From: Skeletonema tropicum
Taxonomy: Eukaryota > Bacillariophyta > Thalassiosirophyceae > Thalassiosirales > Thalassiosiraceae
Direction of reading: 5' to 3'
Assembly (NCBI GenBank): GCA_037178625.1
Contig: CM074137.1
Span: forward strand, 1,116,001-1,180,000
DNA length: 64,000 nucleotides
The notes under the pieces are model-generated. The model was not told where the DNA came from. It saw nothing but the letters and a program-made list of their open reading frames with translations, and did no database searches. This document shows, piece after piece, positions 9,760-20,813 of this stretch (the first letter of the stretch is position 1; each line of letters opens with the position of its first letter). The position numbers and the translations under genes were made by a program.

Positions 9760-11579
9760 ATGAGAGACACCATCGCGTGGCTAATCGCTGTGGCATCCCT
9801 CACCGTATTCTGCATCCCGGTCCTCATCGGGTCAGGTGTCGCTCGAGGTTGGAATGTTTCTCTCACAACTGGCAAGTTTCAATTTGAGAACGTCTTTGAC
9901 GCCAAACGATTTTGGCCGGAGCCCAACGAGTATGAAGAGAATGCGGATATTGATTCGAATATTCCTGGGAGAGATTTTGCGATGGCGTCATCGACGTGGT
10001 ATTATTGGAAGCTGAGGCCCTCGGGTGTTGACTACTGCCAACCTGGAGAGTGAGTATCTACTATTCAAATTATGCATTTCATGTTGTGCATACCTATCGA
10101 GTGTCAATCGCTCTCCAGTTTTCGTCTCACCCTCTGCAAACACCTTCTTTGGATCTCCGTCGTAGCTTTGATGCAGTAGAAGAACCATACGTCATGTCGT
10201 GTGATGTTCCTCAATCTACAGCTGGGACAAAGGCTTTCGTTTGGTCATGCTATCTGATACATCAAGTGGTCATTTGGGCCATTATATTCAAGGCTCAAAG
10301 ATTCCACAAAGATGATACACAATATCATTCGGAATTGAAGTGGTACAATCGTGTTAGCTTGCTTGCCAACGCTTTCTTTTATGTTTTGCACTTGATTCAA
10401 ACACATACAACCTATGATGCTACTGCTCAGGATGTTAATGAGGCTTCGTCTCAAGCAAGTGTGATTCTTCTTTTGGTCATGGTGTTATTGATGGAGTACA
10501 AATCGAGAGGTCTGTTCCTTGGTTGGCCAGCAAGCACCGATCCAGCAAATATTTGTTGCAACAAATGCTCTTGGAGGTTGCCATCTTCACCTATTGAATT
10601 GGTACGAAAGTATCATGGATATGCCTTCTCTTGGGCTGCCATTTACACTTTCTGGTACCATCCCATGGAATCTACGGCGGCGCACGTGACTGGATTCATG
10701 CATGTTGGAATAATCTTGATACAGCAATCGCTCATCTTTACTCCTATGCATTTGAACAAATATTGGAGGATGACTCTTGAGGTATGGGTTGCTATGCACG
10801 GTGCTATCACTGCTGCGCAGAGCCAGCACATGTCGGGAAATTTTCTATTTGGATTTCTTTGGATGGCCGTCTTTACTCAGATTCATGGATTGCCTTACTA
10901 TTTGGCATTTGTTGAAAAGTCCCAAGAGATGAGTACCGATGCCGATGAAGGAGAAGAGGCAGTGAGAAAGACACCGTATTTGGATGCATTCAACAAGGTT
11001 GTACCTTCCTCGCGTTGGAAACGATGGAGCCTTCGGCTTGTTCCTCCCATTCTCTATTTTATTGTTGTGATTGCATCATATCAAACGTGGCTGAATGTAG
11101 CTGATAAAAGCCTTGGCGTGCAAATGAGTGGCATCATTAGAATTCCAATGATCTTGTACTTGATGGTCCTGCTCGTTGCCATCGTTGCTTGGGGAATGTT
11201 GACGGCTAGCAATGTTATGTGCGTGTGTGGTAAAGACAAAGAGATAGAGGTTGATTCTGAAGAGGAAGGTACGGCATCTGCTGATGTAGAGACCACATCC
11301 AGGAAAGGTGTAGGAACCGGCCCCGGAAAGGTCCTTGCGGCTTTGTTTTTCGCATATGGACTTATGGTCGCAGTATCAGTAGTGTTGGAGGTCATCCATA
11401 TCCAAATGAGTCTAATTGTTCAAATGTTCGGTCTTGTGGGAATCTTCGCAGTTCTTTCTTTATTTGCCATGGTTGTAATGGAAAAGGATATGAAGCGTGT
11501 AGCTCTCGGTCCCCCGCAGCTGCCAGGAAACGCAGAGCCTGCATTAGAGACTTCGGATTCTGTCAAGGACGCTGCGTAG
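9760..11579 (+). CDS. Multi-pass membrane protein, about 10-12 segments
   Basis: Two exons (9760-10049 and 10166-11579) with a 116-bp GTGAGT...TAG intron; the join gives QPGD-FDAVEEPYV in frame and a 567-residue product. The N-terminus has a hydrophobic anchor (residues 5-27). The rest holds about ten more membrane segments, with the motifs YTFWYHPMES and TGFMHVGIILIQQS and several conserved-looking His residues in or near the membrane. An acidic cytosolic loop (CGKDKEIEVDSEEE) precedes the last two segments. The His-rich membrane pattern could suggest a haem or metal site, but I do not recognise the family. The gene starts 71 bp beyond the pogo-like element, so that element lies in its promoter region. 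Confidence 0.82.
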
Positions 11580-11671
11580 AGAGGACTCAACCTTTTAATT
11601 ACGATTGTTTCGATAACGATGCAGTTTACAATTATGATACCTCTCTAATCTTGATAGAACCAATTACTGAA

Positions 11672-13336
11672 TCATTTGCTTTCCTCTAGACTCGGATCAA
11701 AGTCTTTTCCTCCCGTCAAATCGCTTATTGCCTGATCAAGTCGTTTCGATGGAAGTTTGGATGCTGATACAGCTCCATATCTCACACCATTTCGAAACAA
11801 AACAAACGATGGAACTGACGCAACTCCTAATTGTTTCCCCAAAGCCTTTCCTGTAGCTCCTGTCGCATCTGCCTTGGCAAACATCAATTCCTCACTGCTA
11901 CGTTCTCTTGCAAGTTTTGTAAATATTGGATTTATACCCTTGCACGTACGACATGATCTCATCGCTACAAACACCACACAATCTTTTTGTTTCGAAATGA
12001 CCTCTTGAGCTAACCCATCCACACCAACAATCTGTGTCACATAGGGATTCTGTTGATCTATCAACAACTGCTTGGTAGTTTCTGTATCATCCATCCCTCC
12101 TCCCATTTCGGCACCGACACGAATACGCGTCTGCAATCGTTCCTGTTCTCTCTGGAATAATTCATCTAAATCTTCTTCCTCTTCGACAGGCAATCCATAT
12201 CGAATTCCCGTCCCAGAGGAATCACGTGGCCAACTTGTCTCTTCCCAAAAGTCTTTGAGTGCCCATCCACGAGTGACGGTTGGATTGTTCCCCTTGAAGG
12301 AGAAGAGGACATTATTGTCTAAAAGTGTTTGCAGCGTCGCAGAGCCAAATCCAAGTGAGGGGACTAACGATATACACCTTGCAAGAGGCATGGATTCCAT
12401 CTTCTTGACATGATCATTCGCCTTGCCTGGTCCCCACAAGACCCCTTCATTCTTTACAATCTGTTGTGATTGAGTCAATGTGGATATGTACTTGTTGCAT
12501 TGATGCTTCAATTGGAGTAATTGAAGAACTGATGATCCTCCATATGGATTATCGTCAGTGATGATCATCCCCTTTCGTTCATTGGATATTGTATCAATCA
12601 ACGAGTCAAACTGTCCAACAACAGTAGTGAAACCCACCTCTTCAAATGTGTCATCGTCCAAATCGGAGGGCTTCATGACAGTCACCCCACCCGCGTTCGC
12701 TTTGGGACTTCCAGTACTAACAAGTGCCACATCAATCCCCAATGTGGCCAACCCATCTGCCACAAAGCATGCGTAATCGTTCCCACCCACAACTACCGCC
12801 CTTCCAGTGTAGAATACATCATTGGAGTTGTCGCTGCCACCAACTCCACCTACTTTGGGAATAGCACAGTGTATTCCGACCAGTGATGCTGCTGCTGTCG
12901 AGAGGGCATCGGAATCTGTCACTGTTGATGGAATATTGGCTATCGTGTGCGCGTAGACGTCTACATCTCCCATTGATATAGTTTCATAGTTGTTGGTAGC
13001 AGCAGCTGCATAATTATCGTTATTGTTTGTTTGTACGGCAACTATGCGTTGTGATGGATCTTGTTGTGTCGACCCAGTCACGAGAGTTAGTGAGCCAACT
13101 TTGTTGTTGGTGGCGGTACCTATTGATTCGCCACCATGAAGAAGAAATGATTGTAGTTCTCCACCGTCAATGATGAATGTTCGTTTTTGAGACACTGCTT
13201 GTAGGGAAGAAGATGTTGAAATTGAGCGTCGAACAAGATGAGAAGAAGATGTTTGCAAAGCTTTGGTGGCAATTGGGAGGATGAGCACAAGATATGCAAG
13301 AAGCAGCACGTCCATTGCTTTTATTCTTGATGTCAT
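11672..13336 (-). CDS. Thioredoxin-domain protein with signal sequence, probably plastid or ER routed
   Basis: Single-exon gene, 554 residues from the ATG at 13336; the frame upstream lacks an ATG. The N-terminus has a strong signal sequence (MDVLLLAYLVLILPIATKALQ) followed by a Ser/Arg-rich stretch, compatible with a bipartite plastid presequence, although no clear ASAF motif is present. The middle holds a Rossmann-like segment (AVVVGGNDYACFVADGLATL). The C-terminal about 110 residues are a thioredoxin fold with redox pair CRTC (in RSCRTCKGI), the FAKADAT strand and the cis-Pro loop VASVPSFVLFRNG. It is probably a dithiol-disulphide exchanger acting on an unknown partner. It converges with the membrane-protein gene, with 92 bp between them. 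Confidence 0.82.
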   Translation of the reverse strand: MTSRIKAMDVLLLAYLVLILPIATKALQTSSSHLVRRSISTSSSLQAVSQKRTFIIDGGELQSFLLHGGESIGTATNNKVGSLTLVTGSTQQDPSQRIVAVQTNNNDNYAAAATNNYETISMGDVDVYAHTIANIPSTVTDSDALSTAAASLVGIHCAIPKVGGVGGSDNSNDVFYTGRAVVVGGNDYACFVADGLATLGIDVALVSTGSPKANAGGVTVMKPSDLDDDTFEEVGFTTVVGQFDSLIDTISNERKGMIITDDNPYGGSSVLQLLQLKHQCNKYISTLTQSQQIVKNEGVLWGPGKANDHVKKMESMPLARCISLVPSLGFGSATLQTLLDNNVLFSFKGNNPTVTRGWALKDFWEETSWPRDSSGTGIRYGLPVEEEEDLDELFQREQERLQTRIRVGAEMGGGMDDTETTKQLLIDQQNPYVTQIVGVDGLAQEVISKQKDCVVFVAMRSCRTCKGINPIFTKLARERSSEELMFAKADATGATGKALGKQLGVASVPSFVLFRNGVRYGAVSASKLPSKRLDQAISDLTGGKDFDPSLEESK

Positions 13337-13753
13337 TATGTTGTGGTATACGGAGCAGTTAGAGTGAGCACCTAACGCCACAATCAATACAGTAACAGCA
13401 CCTTTTATGGTATGGTGTCTTCCGGCTGCCGGATGTCAAAGCAACGCAGGTGTAGTGTGATCGTGAGGAAGCGCAGAGGGAAGGAAAGATTTTTGACACT
13501 TCAACATGGTTTGTGTCATAGTGACGCGACAGTATCTCTCATCACATATCTAATTTCGCACTAAATCTGGCTAATTTCTCCACTGAGTATCGCCAATTGA
13601 AATTTCCTTCCGAATGCTCCTTCATTGCATTGACTCCATGCACTCTGTAGCTGCAGGTAGCAGGCTAGCTGTAGTACTGTAGCTAGAAGCATCAGCAAGT
13701 AATACTAATAACTGCGGCTTCTTTAGGAATGTAAATGGCAACCGTAGCGAACT
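13337..13753. promoter_or_regulatory. Divergent promoter region
   Basis: This lies between two genes that point away from each other and should contain both promoters. A GCTAGCTGTAGTACTGTAGCTAG-type imperfect palindrome sits near 13666-13687. No factor-binding site can be assigned. Confidence 0.5.
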
Positions 13754-16700
13754 ATGATTGACTTCATAAATGATGTCTTGAGGCGCTGCGGGAGCAAAAC
13801 TCGTGGTAACGATCCGTCGACACATACATCGTCCCCAAAGAACAAGAGGAAGACCACCACCAAACCATCACCTTCACGGCGCACAGTTGTCCGATTCGCT
13901 GAAAGTAGAGATGAGAATAGCAATAATTACAAAAGGTCGACGTCATTACTTGATATGACATCGGCTAGTGGTGATGATAGTGAAGATAGAGACTCTGCCA
14001 TGGGGAGTAGAGAGATGTTACTGCAAGAAGACAATCCTCTTGCAATACTGGAGCGTAGGAATACGCAGAACAATACTGATCATAGCAGCGAGGAGATTAC
14101 AGAAGGATGTAGTTTCGAAACTATGTCAAACTTGCATCAGCGCTTGGAGAGTGTTGACAGTGTACGCAAACGTGGGATTGAAGAGATTGGGAAATTTCTC
14201 CCCTCTCTATCTTTTGAACGCCATGATAATGACAACAACAGCATCGGAGGGCTAAAAAGATGGTTTGCCAAAGATCCGAAACTACCAGAGAACCTAGAAA
14301 GAATGAGATTCATAGTGACATGTCCTCAGTGTTCTGAATATTTGCGATATTCCTACATCTCGTCACCTGGAGACGTAGTCGATATCAATGAAGGGAGCGA
14401 CTCGCCAGGCACAAAGATACGGAACCTGATTCCACCTTACTGTGACAACTGTCAAGCGCACTTACTATTTGATCATTCAGATACTAAGGAACAAATGATA
14501 GAAAACTTGGAGCGGTGGCTAGAGATGAACGCGAATGAGCAAACGAAAGGCAAGATAATTTTCATTAGTGCACCATCTACAAGTGTTGACGGTGATGTAA
14601 CAACAACAAGTCCCCGGGTGACAATTGAATACACTCCCAAAGGGTCAAAACGAGGTTCGGTCTCGTTCTCATTTCAGGATATTGATGTCGATCCTCTGTT
14701 TACTACGTCATCATTGACAGATCCAGTAGGTGTTCACAGTAAGGAGGTGATAGAGCCAGAAACGAGCAATTGCTCTGACAAACACTCTACAACGAAAGCT
14801 GTTCCTGGTCAAAATGAAATACAAATTGTCACCACTGAATCAGAAGAACGGGCAATATTGCAACAATACTCTGTGGTGAAAGACATAGCAACGGACTCAA
14901 TCACCAAGCATTTAAAGATGCATTACGAGTTGACTAGCGATCTATGTGACAGATGTCAAATGCCCATGATGAAGTTGGGCGACAGTTTAGTCTATTGCAT
15001 AGTTTGTCCTGTGATAGATGAGTCTGCGAAGCGAAGTGCAAAGAAGAAAAGGAAAAAGATACAAAAGAAGTTGTTTGATCCGAACTTGCCAAAGCGTCAG
15101 CATGCTCCACAAGCAGTCAGTTTCGAGCTCTCTGCGGAACAAATCATGAATAGAAACGCTAGACTGACAGCTTTAGAGGAAGGACTTGGCTTTATATATT
15201 CTCCGAAATACCAGACCAATGACTTGACTGTCAGTAGCGGCATGTCGAACGATGAGCCACCTATTGCTGAAGAAAATGACACAGTCGACCCACTACAGGT
15301 GTGCAATTCACAATCTAGTGATCATTCAAGTTTCCCTTCGGTACAGGTAGATCTATCACAAGATGATCATGACAAAAACCAATACTCGATTGGGATTGAG
15401 TACACTTATTCTGTCCACCAGCAAAACTTGCATCTGGACGACGCTGTAGAAGCTTGTTCGACGAGTGATAGTGATAGTGTATCATCAGAGAGGAAAAATG
15501 TTTCGCAGGCATCTAATCAGCAGAACTTGTCTCAGGACTACACAACAGAAGCTTGTTCGAAGAGTGATAGTATATTATCAGAGACGAACAATATTATTTC
15601 GAAGGCATCTTCATCTACAGAGTCTGAGACAAAATGCCCTCGGAATTTATCACCTAGTCAAATGATATGGAGCCCAGTCAATAACACAAAGCGTTCTGTG
15701 CCATTCAGTTATTATGCGACTAGAACAGACTACAGAGTAGATGAGGAGGAAGAATTACCCACAGCGTCTGGTCAGTCCCAGATTGATGTGATTGCACCCA
15801 GTGATGGAATCAACATCGTTGAAGTTGGCGGCAGTGAGATAAATCAGGAATTGCCATCAACAAAGGACCAAGTGCCAACTCATAAATTTGCTTTGGGTGA
15901 TGTGAACGAAGCAATCACAGAAGGAGTGAGTCACCAGCATGAAGTTGAGGGTGGTGATATGAAAGCGTTTCCACCAATAGGAGTAGGAACAATTGATGAA
16001 AGAATTGCAAGATTATCAAAGTCAATTAGAAATTTCAATGAGGAACCGCGAGAAGATGAACCTGATCAGGGTAATAATCATCCTTTGCTGAAACCGCATG
16101 TGTTCAACGTACCAGAATACAATCTCAGAGAAGGGCCAGATACGAACCATGAACGCAAACCATGGGAAAGAGAAGTCGATAGAGGCAGCAAAAAAGTTCG
16201 TGTTTTTGGTCAAACTATGATGCGGGCATCTGGGTCACAGTGTGAGAACACTCCTCCTTTATTCTCTCCACCAAATGATGTCGAGCCAGCGTTGTCAGAA
16301 ACACCCGGCAACATCGATGTAGAGGCTAGTTCGCTGTTTCCGCCGCCAGAGATTTTTTCCGACACTGTTTACGAGGAGAGAGTTCGTTTGGAACCACCTT
16401 GCAATGACCTTGATAATAGTGTGACAAAGGCGCCTGCGTCGACTCTTGAGGGCTCATCTTCGTCTCCGCTTTTTAGTGATGTGAGAATAGAGCAAAGCTT
16501 GAATATCAACCGGGCGATGCGGGCTATTGATCCTTTACCCACCCGGTTGTCATTGTCTAGATCTGAGTATGCAAGAGATGCCTCGCTGGAATTCAAACAA
16601 TCGGCGGTGTCATCTGCTCGACCTGCAGATCCTTCGACAGCGTCAGAATGCGATTCTTCTATAACACGAATGGATCCTCCTGGGGAAAGGCTAGCGAAGC

Positions 16701-17728
16701 CAAAGCGCAGTTTTGGGGACCCAAAAGATCCTCCAGAATTTGCCTCAAATGAGTCACTGGTCACACCAAAGCGCGACAACAGACGAAACAGAGCGCGGAT
16801 AGAAACCTTCAATACACGAGAGCTGAACAATCTCGGAAAGCCAAATAGACGACCACTAGACTACTCTCCACGACAGGATTGTCCTTCTCCGCCCTCTTTC
16901 GCATCAAAACCGAAGAAATCTACAAAGTCAAAACATTATCGCAACGTTCACTACAATGAATCAAAGTCAACATATTGTGAATCGTCTCCTCGCAGTGCTT
17001 CATTTCGTGATGTTGACTCAAACCAGCCAAAGTCGAAAAAGCGTAGCACATCTTCTCGCAAACAACCAAAAAGAGTTGATGCCCCTATGCCTACATCTAC
17101 AAAGGAAAATGACGTGCTTGTGGCGGTACCATCATGGGTGAATGAAGAAATGGTTAAATCACCGCTACAGTCAGCTAATTCTGAAGATTCCTCAGTTGAT
17201 ATACTCATTCAACAAATAGACGACATTGAGGCTGACTTTGGGTCAGTCGTGGCGTCGCTTCCAGAGTCAAGCGCAAGTACAGAGGAAACAACAGAAAGAG
17301 TAGACGAGCTGGAATCTCATATTCAAACTACCAACAATAAGATGAGGGATCGACATTTCAAGAAAGAAGTCGATAGTCCGATTGCTATGGTAGAAATAAA
17401 GCAGGGCTCATACAAAAACAAGCTGGTCAGCTTTCAGGTCTCCGACAAGCATACAAGTCTTGACGAAACCAATAATAGGACGCAAACATCAAGCAGTATC
17501 GATAGCAGCTTTGGCAGTGATTCCACAGATAACAGTGTATTGACAAGTCTAGCGCAAAGACTGCGCCGTGTTCGTGATCAAATTGACCAAATAGATTCGT
17601 CCGATGACAGTTCAGATGATGATGTGTCCATTGGTACTGCTGATTCGAACGAGGAAATGCTACAGCTCCTCAATAGGCTCAACAACGCTGCTGAGTCTCT
17701 ACGGACCTTTGCTGACTTCCAAGACTGA
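13754..17728 (+). CDS. Giant mostly disordered protein with two zinc ribbons, one ZNRD2-like
   Basis: Single exon, 1324 residues, Ser/Asp/Glu-rich and mostly without predicted fold. Two Cys clusters stand out. The first (residues about 190-235) pairs CPQC with CDNC around a beta-rich stretch. The second (about 385-420, LCDRCQMPMMK..VYCIVC, preceded by a short helix) resembles the Sjogren-scleroderma autoantigen p27/ZNRD2 zinc ribbon, which in animals binds tankyrase and mitotic structures. A basic Lys run follows it. The C-terminus ends in a short coiled coil (LAQRLRRVRDQIDQI and LLNRLNNAAESLRTF). A nuclear or cytoskeletal scaffold is plausible but not shown. Confidence 0.8.
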   Translation: MIDFINDVLRRCGSKTRGNDPSTHTSSPKNKRKTTTKPSPSRRTVVRFAESRDENSNNYKRSTSLLDMTSASGDDSEDRDSAMGSREMLLQEDNPLAILERRNTQNNTDHSSEEITEGCSFETMSNLHQRLESVDSVRKRGIEEIGKFLPSLSFERHDNDNNSIGGLKRWFAKDPKLPENLERMRFIVTCPQCSEYLRYSYISSPGDVVDINEGSDSPGTKIRNLIPPYCDNCQAHLLFDHSDTKEQMIENLERWLEMNANEQTKGKIIFISAPSTSVDGDVTTTSPRVTIEYTPKGSKRGSVSFSFQDIDVDPLFTTSSLTDPVGVHSKEVIEPETSNCSDKHSTTKAVPGQNEIQIVTTESEERAILQQYSVVKDIATDSITKHLKMHYELTSDLCDRCQMPMMKLGDSLVYCIVCPVIDESAKRSAKKKRKKIQKKLFDPNLPKRQHAPQAVSFELSAEQIMNRNARLTALEEGLGFIYSPKYQTNDLTVSSGMSNDEPPIAEENDTVDPLQVCNSQSSDHSSFPSVQVDLSQDDHDKNQYSIGIEYTYSVHQQNLHLDDAVEACSTSDSDSVSSERKNVSQASNQQNLSQDYTTEACSKSDSILSETNNIISKASSSTESETKCPRNLSPSQMIWSPVNNTKRSVPFSYYATRTDYRVDEEEELPTASGQSQIDVIAPSDGINIVEVGGSEINQELPSTKDQVPTHKFALGDVNEAITEGVSHQHEVEGGDMKAFPPIGVGTIDERIARLSKSIRNFNEEPREDEPDQGNNHPLLKPHVFNVPEYNLREGPDTNHERKPWEREVDRGSKKVRVFGQTMMRASGSQCENTPPLFSPPNDVEPALSETPGNIDVEASSLFPPPEIFSDTVYEERVRLEPPCNDLDNSVTKAPASTLEGSSSSPLFSDVRIEQSLNINRAMRAIDPLPTRLSLSRSEYARDASLEFKQSAVSSARPADPSTASECDSSITRMDPPGERLAKPKRSFGDPKDPPEFASNESLVTPKRDNRRNRARIETFNTRELNNLGKPNRRPLDYSPRQDCPSPPSFASKPKKSTKSKHYRNVHYNESKSTYCESSPRSASFRDVDSNQPKSKKRSTSSRKQPKRVDAPMPTSTKENDVLVAVPSWVNEEMVKSPLQSANSEDSSVDILIQQIDDIEADFGSVVASLPESSASTEETTERVDELESHIQTTNNKMRDRHFKKEVDSPIAMVEIKQGSYKNKLVSFQVSDKHTSLDETNNRTQTSSSIDSSFGSDSTDNSVLTSLAQRLRRVRDQIDQIDSSDDSSDDDVSIGTADSNEEMLQLLNRLNNAAESLRTFADFQD

Positions 17729-17873
17729 AATCAATGTGTCATGAAATACTCCACTCTTAACAATATTTTATCTATCCTTTATAATATAAACTCTGCCTAT
17801 TCACTTCTTCCATAGTGCAATTTATTCTTGCCATATTCTCATCAGTTCAATCCTCTTTCTGTGTTCTATTTAT

Positions 17874-18555
17874 CTACTTCCCAAATCCAGCCTTTTTTGC
17901 CGTATCAAGTGTCTCCTCCTTGAACTTAATTCCAACCTTTATCCATTCCAAGAAGACCACTGCTTCTGTTGTTGACATACCAAACATTTCGGCAAACTCT
18001 GGTGCAGACACTCCTTCGTTCGCGCCAGTGTCTGCCAGCATATTCGCTATTTTCTCTGCGTTCTCAGGTGATGATAGTCCGTATTTTGTTCGGATTCTGT
18101 CAAACTCTTGTTTATGGATCTCATGCGACTCTGCTTGTGCAATGTCTGCGGCTATTGCCTTGCACCTCGCCTTGTGAGATTTCCAATCCGATACTGTCAA
18201 AGTCATGACGTTGTAGAAAATTCAGTTAGCGGTATGTTTTGACAGTGATGTTGATGGCAGGCATCAACATGAAGCACAAAAATGTTGCCTCTTTCTATAC
18301 TAACAAGTTCACTGAGAATAAAATGCCAGTTCAAACAAGAGATCATCTATATATCCTCCATTGTAACTACTGATCATACCATATATTTTGATATTGCCAG
18401 CTCAATATGGGGAAATCAAATCAATATCAAATGTTTGGTACGCATCACTTACCTTGACATTCTCTACCACAGTACCACACAGATTTGCATGAAACACACC
18501 TCTTCGACGCAGACGCCGCTCCACAAGCAGCGCATTGATGATTACCAGTGGACAT
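17874..18555 (-). CDS. MYND zinc-finger protein, two exons
   Basis: Exon 1 is 18555-18453 and exon 2 is 18193-17874, with a 259-bp GTAAGT...CAG intron. The join falls inside the finger: CAACG..KRCVSCKSVWYCGRECQ continues into VSDWKSHKARC, completing all eight MYND zinc ligands (CxxC, CxxC, YCxxxC, HxxxC). The product is 140 residues. After the finger comes a helical tail that looks like a small three-helix domain (GVSAPEFAEMFGMSTTEAV). MYND fingers bind proline-rich partners and often act in transcription or chaperone complexes; the partner here is unknown. It converges with the giant zinc-ribbon gene. Confidence 0.88.
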
Positions 18556-18887
18556 TATAATTGAGGTTGCTTGGTGGTTGTTGATTGCGAAGTAGCGCTC
18601 CGTTGTTGTGGTCAATATATAGTATCGTAAGAGGATTATATTATGATTGGCGTCTCCGTGTAACAAGAAGAAAAGGCGCGTTGCTGGCGCGTTGTCTGGT
18701 CAGGCAGACGAAATTCAGATCTTGCTTAGTCGAAGACCTCTTGGAAGCATTGGCATGCTAATACTACAGCACTATGATCATCACTACGGCAACGAGTTGG
18801 ATTGCAACATATAAATTTGGCTTATTATAATTTCCAGGTTAAGTTTGAGTCAAACAAGAAGCCACCTATACAAAATACAGTCCTATC
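18556..18887. other. Spacer upstream of the MYND gene
   Basis: This contains the promoter of the MYND gene and the 3' end of the coiled-coil gene; both are on the minus strand. No other feature was seen. Confidence 0.5.
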
Positions 18888-20129
18888 CTAAGTAGCATAT
18901 TTCTCATTTACCTCGACCCTCGACTTCCATCTTGACGCCAAGGGAGGACGTGATCCTCTTCCACGATTGGACACACACCTATTGTACCCTCTCGAATCGC
19001 CACTCTTGGTATTTGCATCGAAACTTAACGCAAAGCTAATCTTCTTGTGAGTTTCTGGAGATGCTGCTGCTGCTGAGCTACTGTCGACATGGCTGTTTGT
19101 TGGAGGCCTAACCCAAGAGTCTCTTCTGTCACGATGGATGTGTTGTGATCTTTGTTGCGGATGATGATGATGTTCATAGTGGTTGCCACTGCTGGGTGGG
19201 GTAGTAGGGTAAGGATGATAAGGTACTGGTCGTCCAATATCTCCGTGGCGACTCTGAATAAAGGCATCTTGTGGAATTGGAAGCTTTTGATCCGTACTTG
19301 ATGATGGTACTCGATAGATGGAATGCAGTTGCTGTTGCTTCATCATGTGATGTTGGTGCTTCTCGTGCTGACTGACATGATTGATTGCTCCTGTACCAGG
19401 AGAAGCAGCAGTATTGCCAGGAAGATCAGGAATGAACGGTAACTGACCCTTTGAGCTGGTCGTGTCAAATGATGATCTTGACGTATCATGATGTTGTTGC
19501 TGCTGTCGAAGCCGTTCATTCTCTTCCTCCAAAGCCTTAATCTTCATTTCTGCCTTAGCAAGATCTGACTTCAGCTTGTCAACTTCCATAGAGAGCACTG
19601 ACTCTTTCGATATTGCCTTTCTCTTCTTAAGTGGTAGATTTGGCGTAGGTGAAGCTACTCGTGACATGAAATCGTCATTCTGTGCTCGTCCATCGACCAC
19701 CTCTTCAGTACGATGTTCGGCTATGACACCACCTTCTTCTGTTTTAGATGCAGCTGCAGTCAATATCATCATCTTACGGTTGGATGGAGTTTCCATGACA
19801 GGAGATGAAGCTTCATCAACGTCAACGGAGCTCATCATTGACAAGTTGCCGTCACTTTGTCTTAATTTTGGTGGTGAAGTAGGCGGCTCCGATTGTTCGC
19901 GTGGCGTTGAATAAGATGAATAGTTTGGCTGACTGTAATAGCCACGTGGTGGTGATTGGAAGTGTTGCTGGCCTGGAGGGAAATGGTATTGAGGTGGTTG
20001 CACAGGAGACCAAGCCATCTGACGATGATCTACTCCACTTTTGCGTGCGTAGAGAGAGATTTCACCACCGGGACGCATAGATGCAGCATCGGCCGCTGCT
20101 GTTGCATTAGTATCACTGTTAGGGTACAT
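18888..20129 (-). CDS. Disordered protein with one leucine-zipper-like coiled coil
   Basis: From the ATG at 20129 the product is 413 residues; the open frame extends further upstream but without an ATG. Most of the sequence is Pro/Gln/His/Ser-rich. A short basic stretch (LPLKKRKAISK) is followed directly by a heptad-patterned helix of about 40 residues (MEVDKLKSDLAKAEMKIKAL...EENERLRQQQQ). Basic-then-zipper order resembles bZIP factors, but the basic part lacks the Asn and Arg signature, so DNA binding is doubtful. The C-terminal half has His runs and an Arg-rich end. The family is not recognised. Confidence 0.7.
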   Translation of the reverse strand: MYPNSDTNATAAADAASMRPGGEISLYARKSGVDHRQMAWSPVQPPQYHFPPGQQHFQSPPRGYYSQPNYSSYSTPREQSEPPTSPPKLRQSDGNLSMMSSVDVDEASSPVMETPSNRKMMILTAAASKTEEGGVIAEHRTEEVVDGRAQNDDFMSRVASPTPNLPLKKRKAISKESVLSMEVDKLKSDLAKAEMKIKALEEENERLRQQQQHHDTSRSSFDTTSSKGQLPFIPDLPGNTAASPGTGAINHVSQHEKHQHHMMKQQQLHSIYRVPSSSTDQKLPIPQDAFIQSRHGDIGRPVPYHPYPTTPPSSGNHYEHHHHPQQRSQHIHRDRRDSWVRPPTNSHVDSSSAAAASPETHKKISFALSFDANTKSGDSRGYNRCVSNRGRGSRPPLASRWKSRVEVNEKYAT

Positions 20130-20813
20130 TGCAATGATGAACTGAGAATTGTGAGAATTAGCAAGCAATAATGATAGTGCACTTGCAAAATTCCCTTGGA
20201 CCAATGTTTCTTACCGTTGCACGAAAGATGGGATCAGATGGGATGTCATTGAACTGATTTTTCTGTCACGCCACTTTTTTGGCCATCATTGTTCTTACAT
20301 GGCCAGCGTTGGAGTAGCTGAACGGCTATAGCTGCGCAGATGTCGTCGTCATGGTATCCTATGCAAGAATGATCACGTTGATTGTCGTGTTTGTTTTCCG
20401 TTTTCGTCATCTCACATGATTTTTTGCATCCAAGTGAGAACGATGTGCATACTGATACTGATTCCTATCGTGACGGTATTTAAGAGATGTCTGAACAGAT
20501 TCCCGGGGGAGAAGTTCAGGCATTACAGGTGAGTGCAAGGGGGGTAAATATCAAATTGTCATGGATCGATCACACACAAAAGAATTTATTAGGGGGGGTA
20601 CAATACAAATGTTCGATGATTGTTGAGTGTTCACCCTTCTTTAGTCGTATCCTCTTTTAAAAATTTGGCGAAATCAAATCTTGGACCGACGATTTCCAAT
20701 TTTTTCGTTCATCTTCCAGCAAGCAACAGCAGCAAGTCACAGCAAACAATGACGTTGTAATTAATGAACGGCGTGGTTTTGCTTGATAGATAACACTTAC
20801 ATCAGTATTAATA
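20130..20813. promoter_or_regulatory. Divergent promoter region with a possible alternative first exon
   Basis: This lies between the coiled-coil gene and the EH-domain gene, which diverge. It contains an ATG-led 14-codon frame (20487-20528) that ends exactly in CAG followed by GTGAGT, in the same phase as the annotated first exon of the EH gene. It also has two G-runs (near 20540 and 20593). Confidence 0.45.

Noticed and set aside
18888..20129. bZIP transcription factor
   Set aside because: The leucine heptads follow a short basic stretch, but the conserved Asn/Arg DNA-contact pattern of bZIP is missing.
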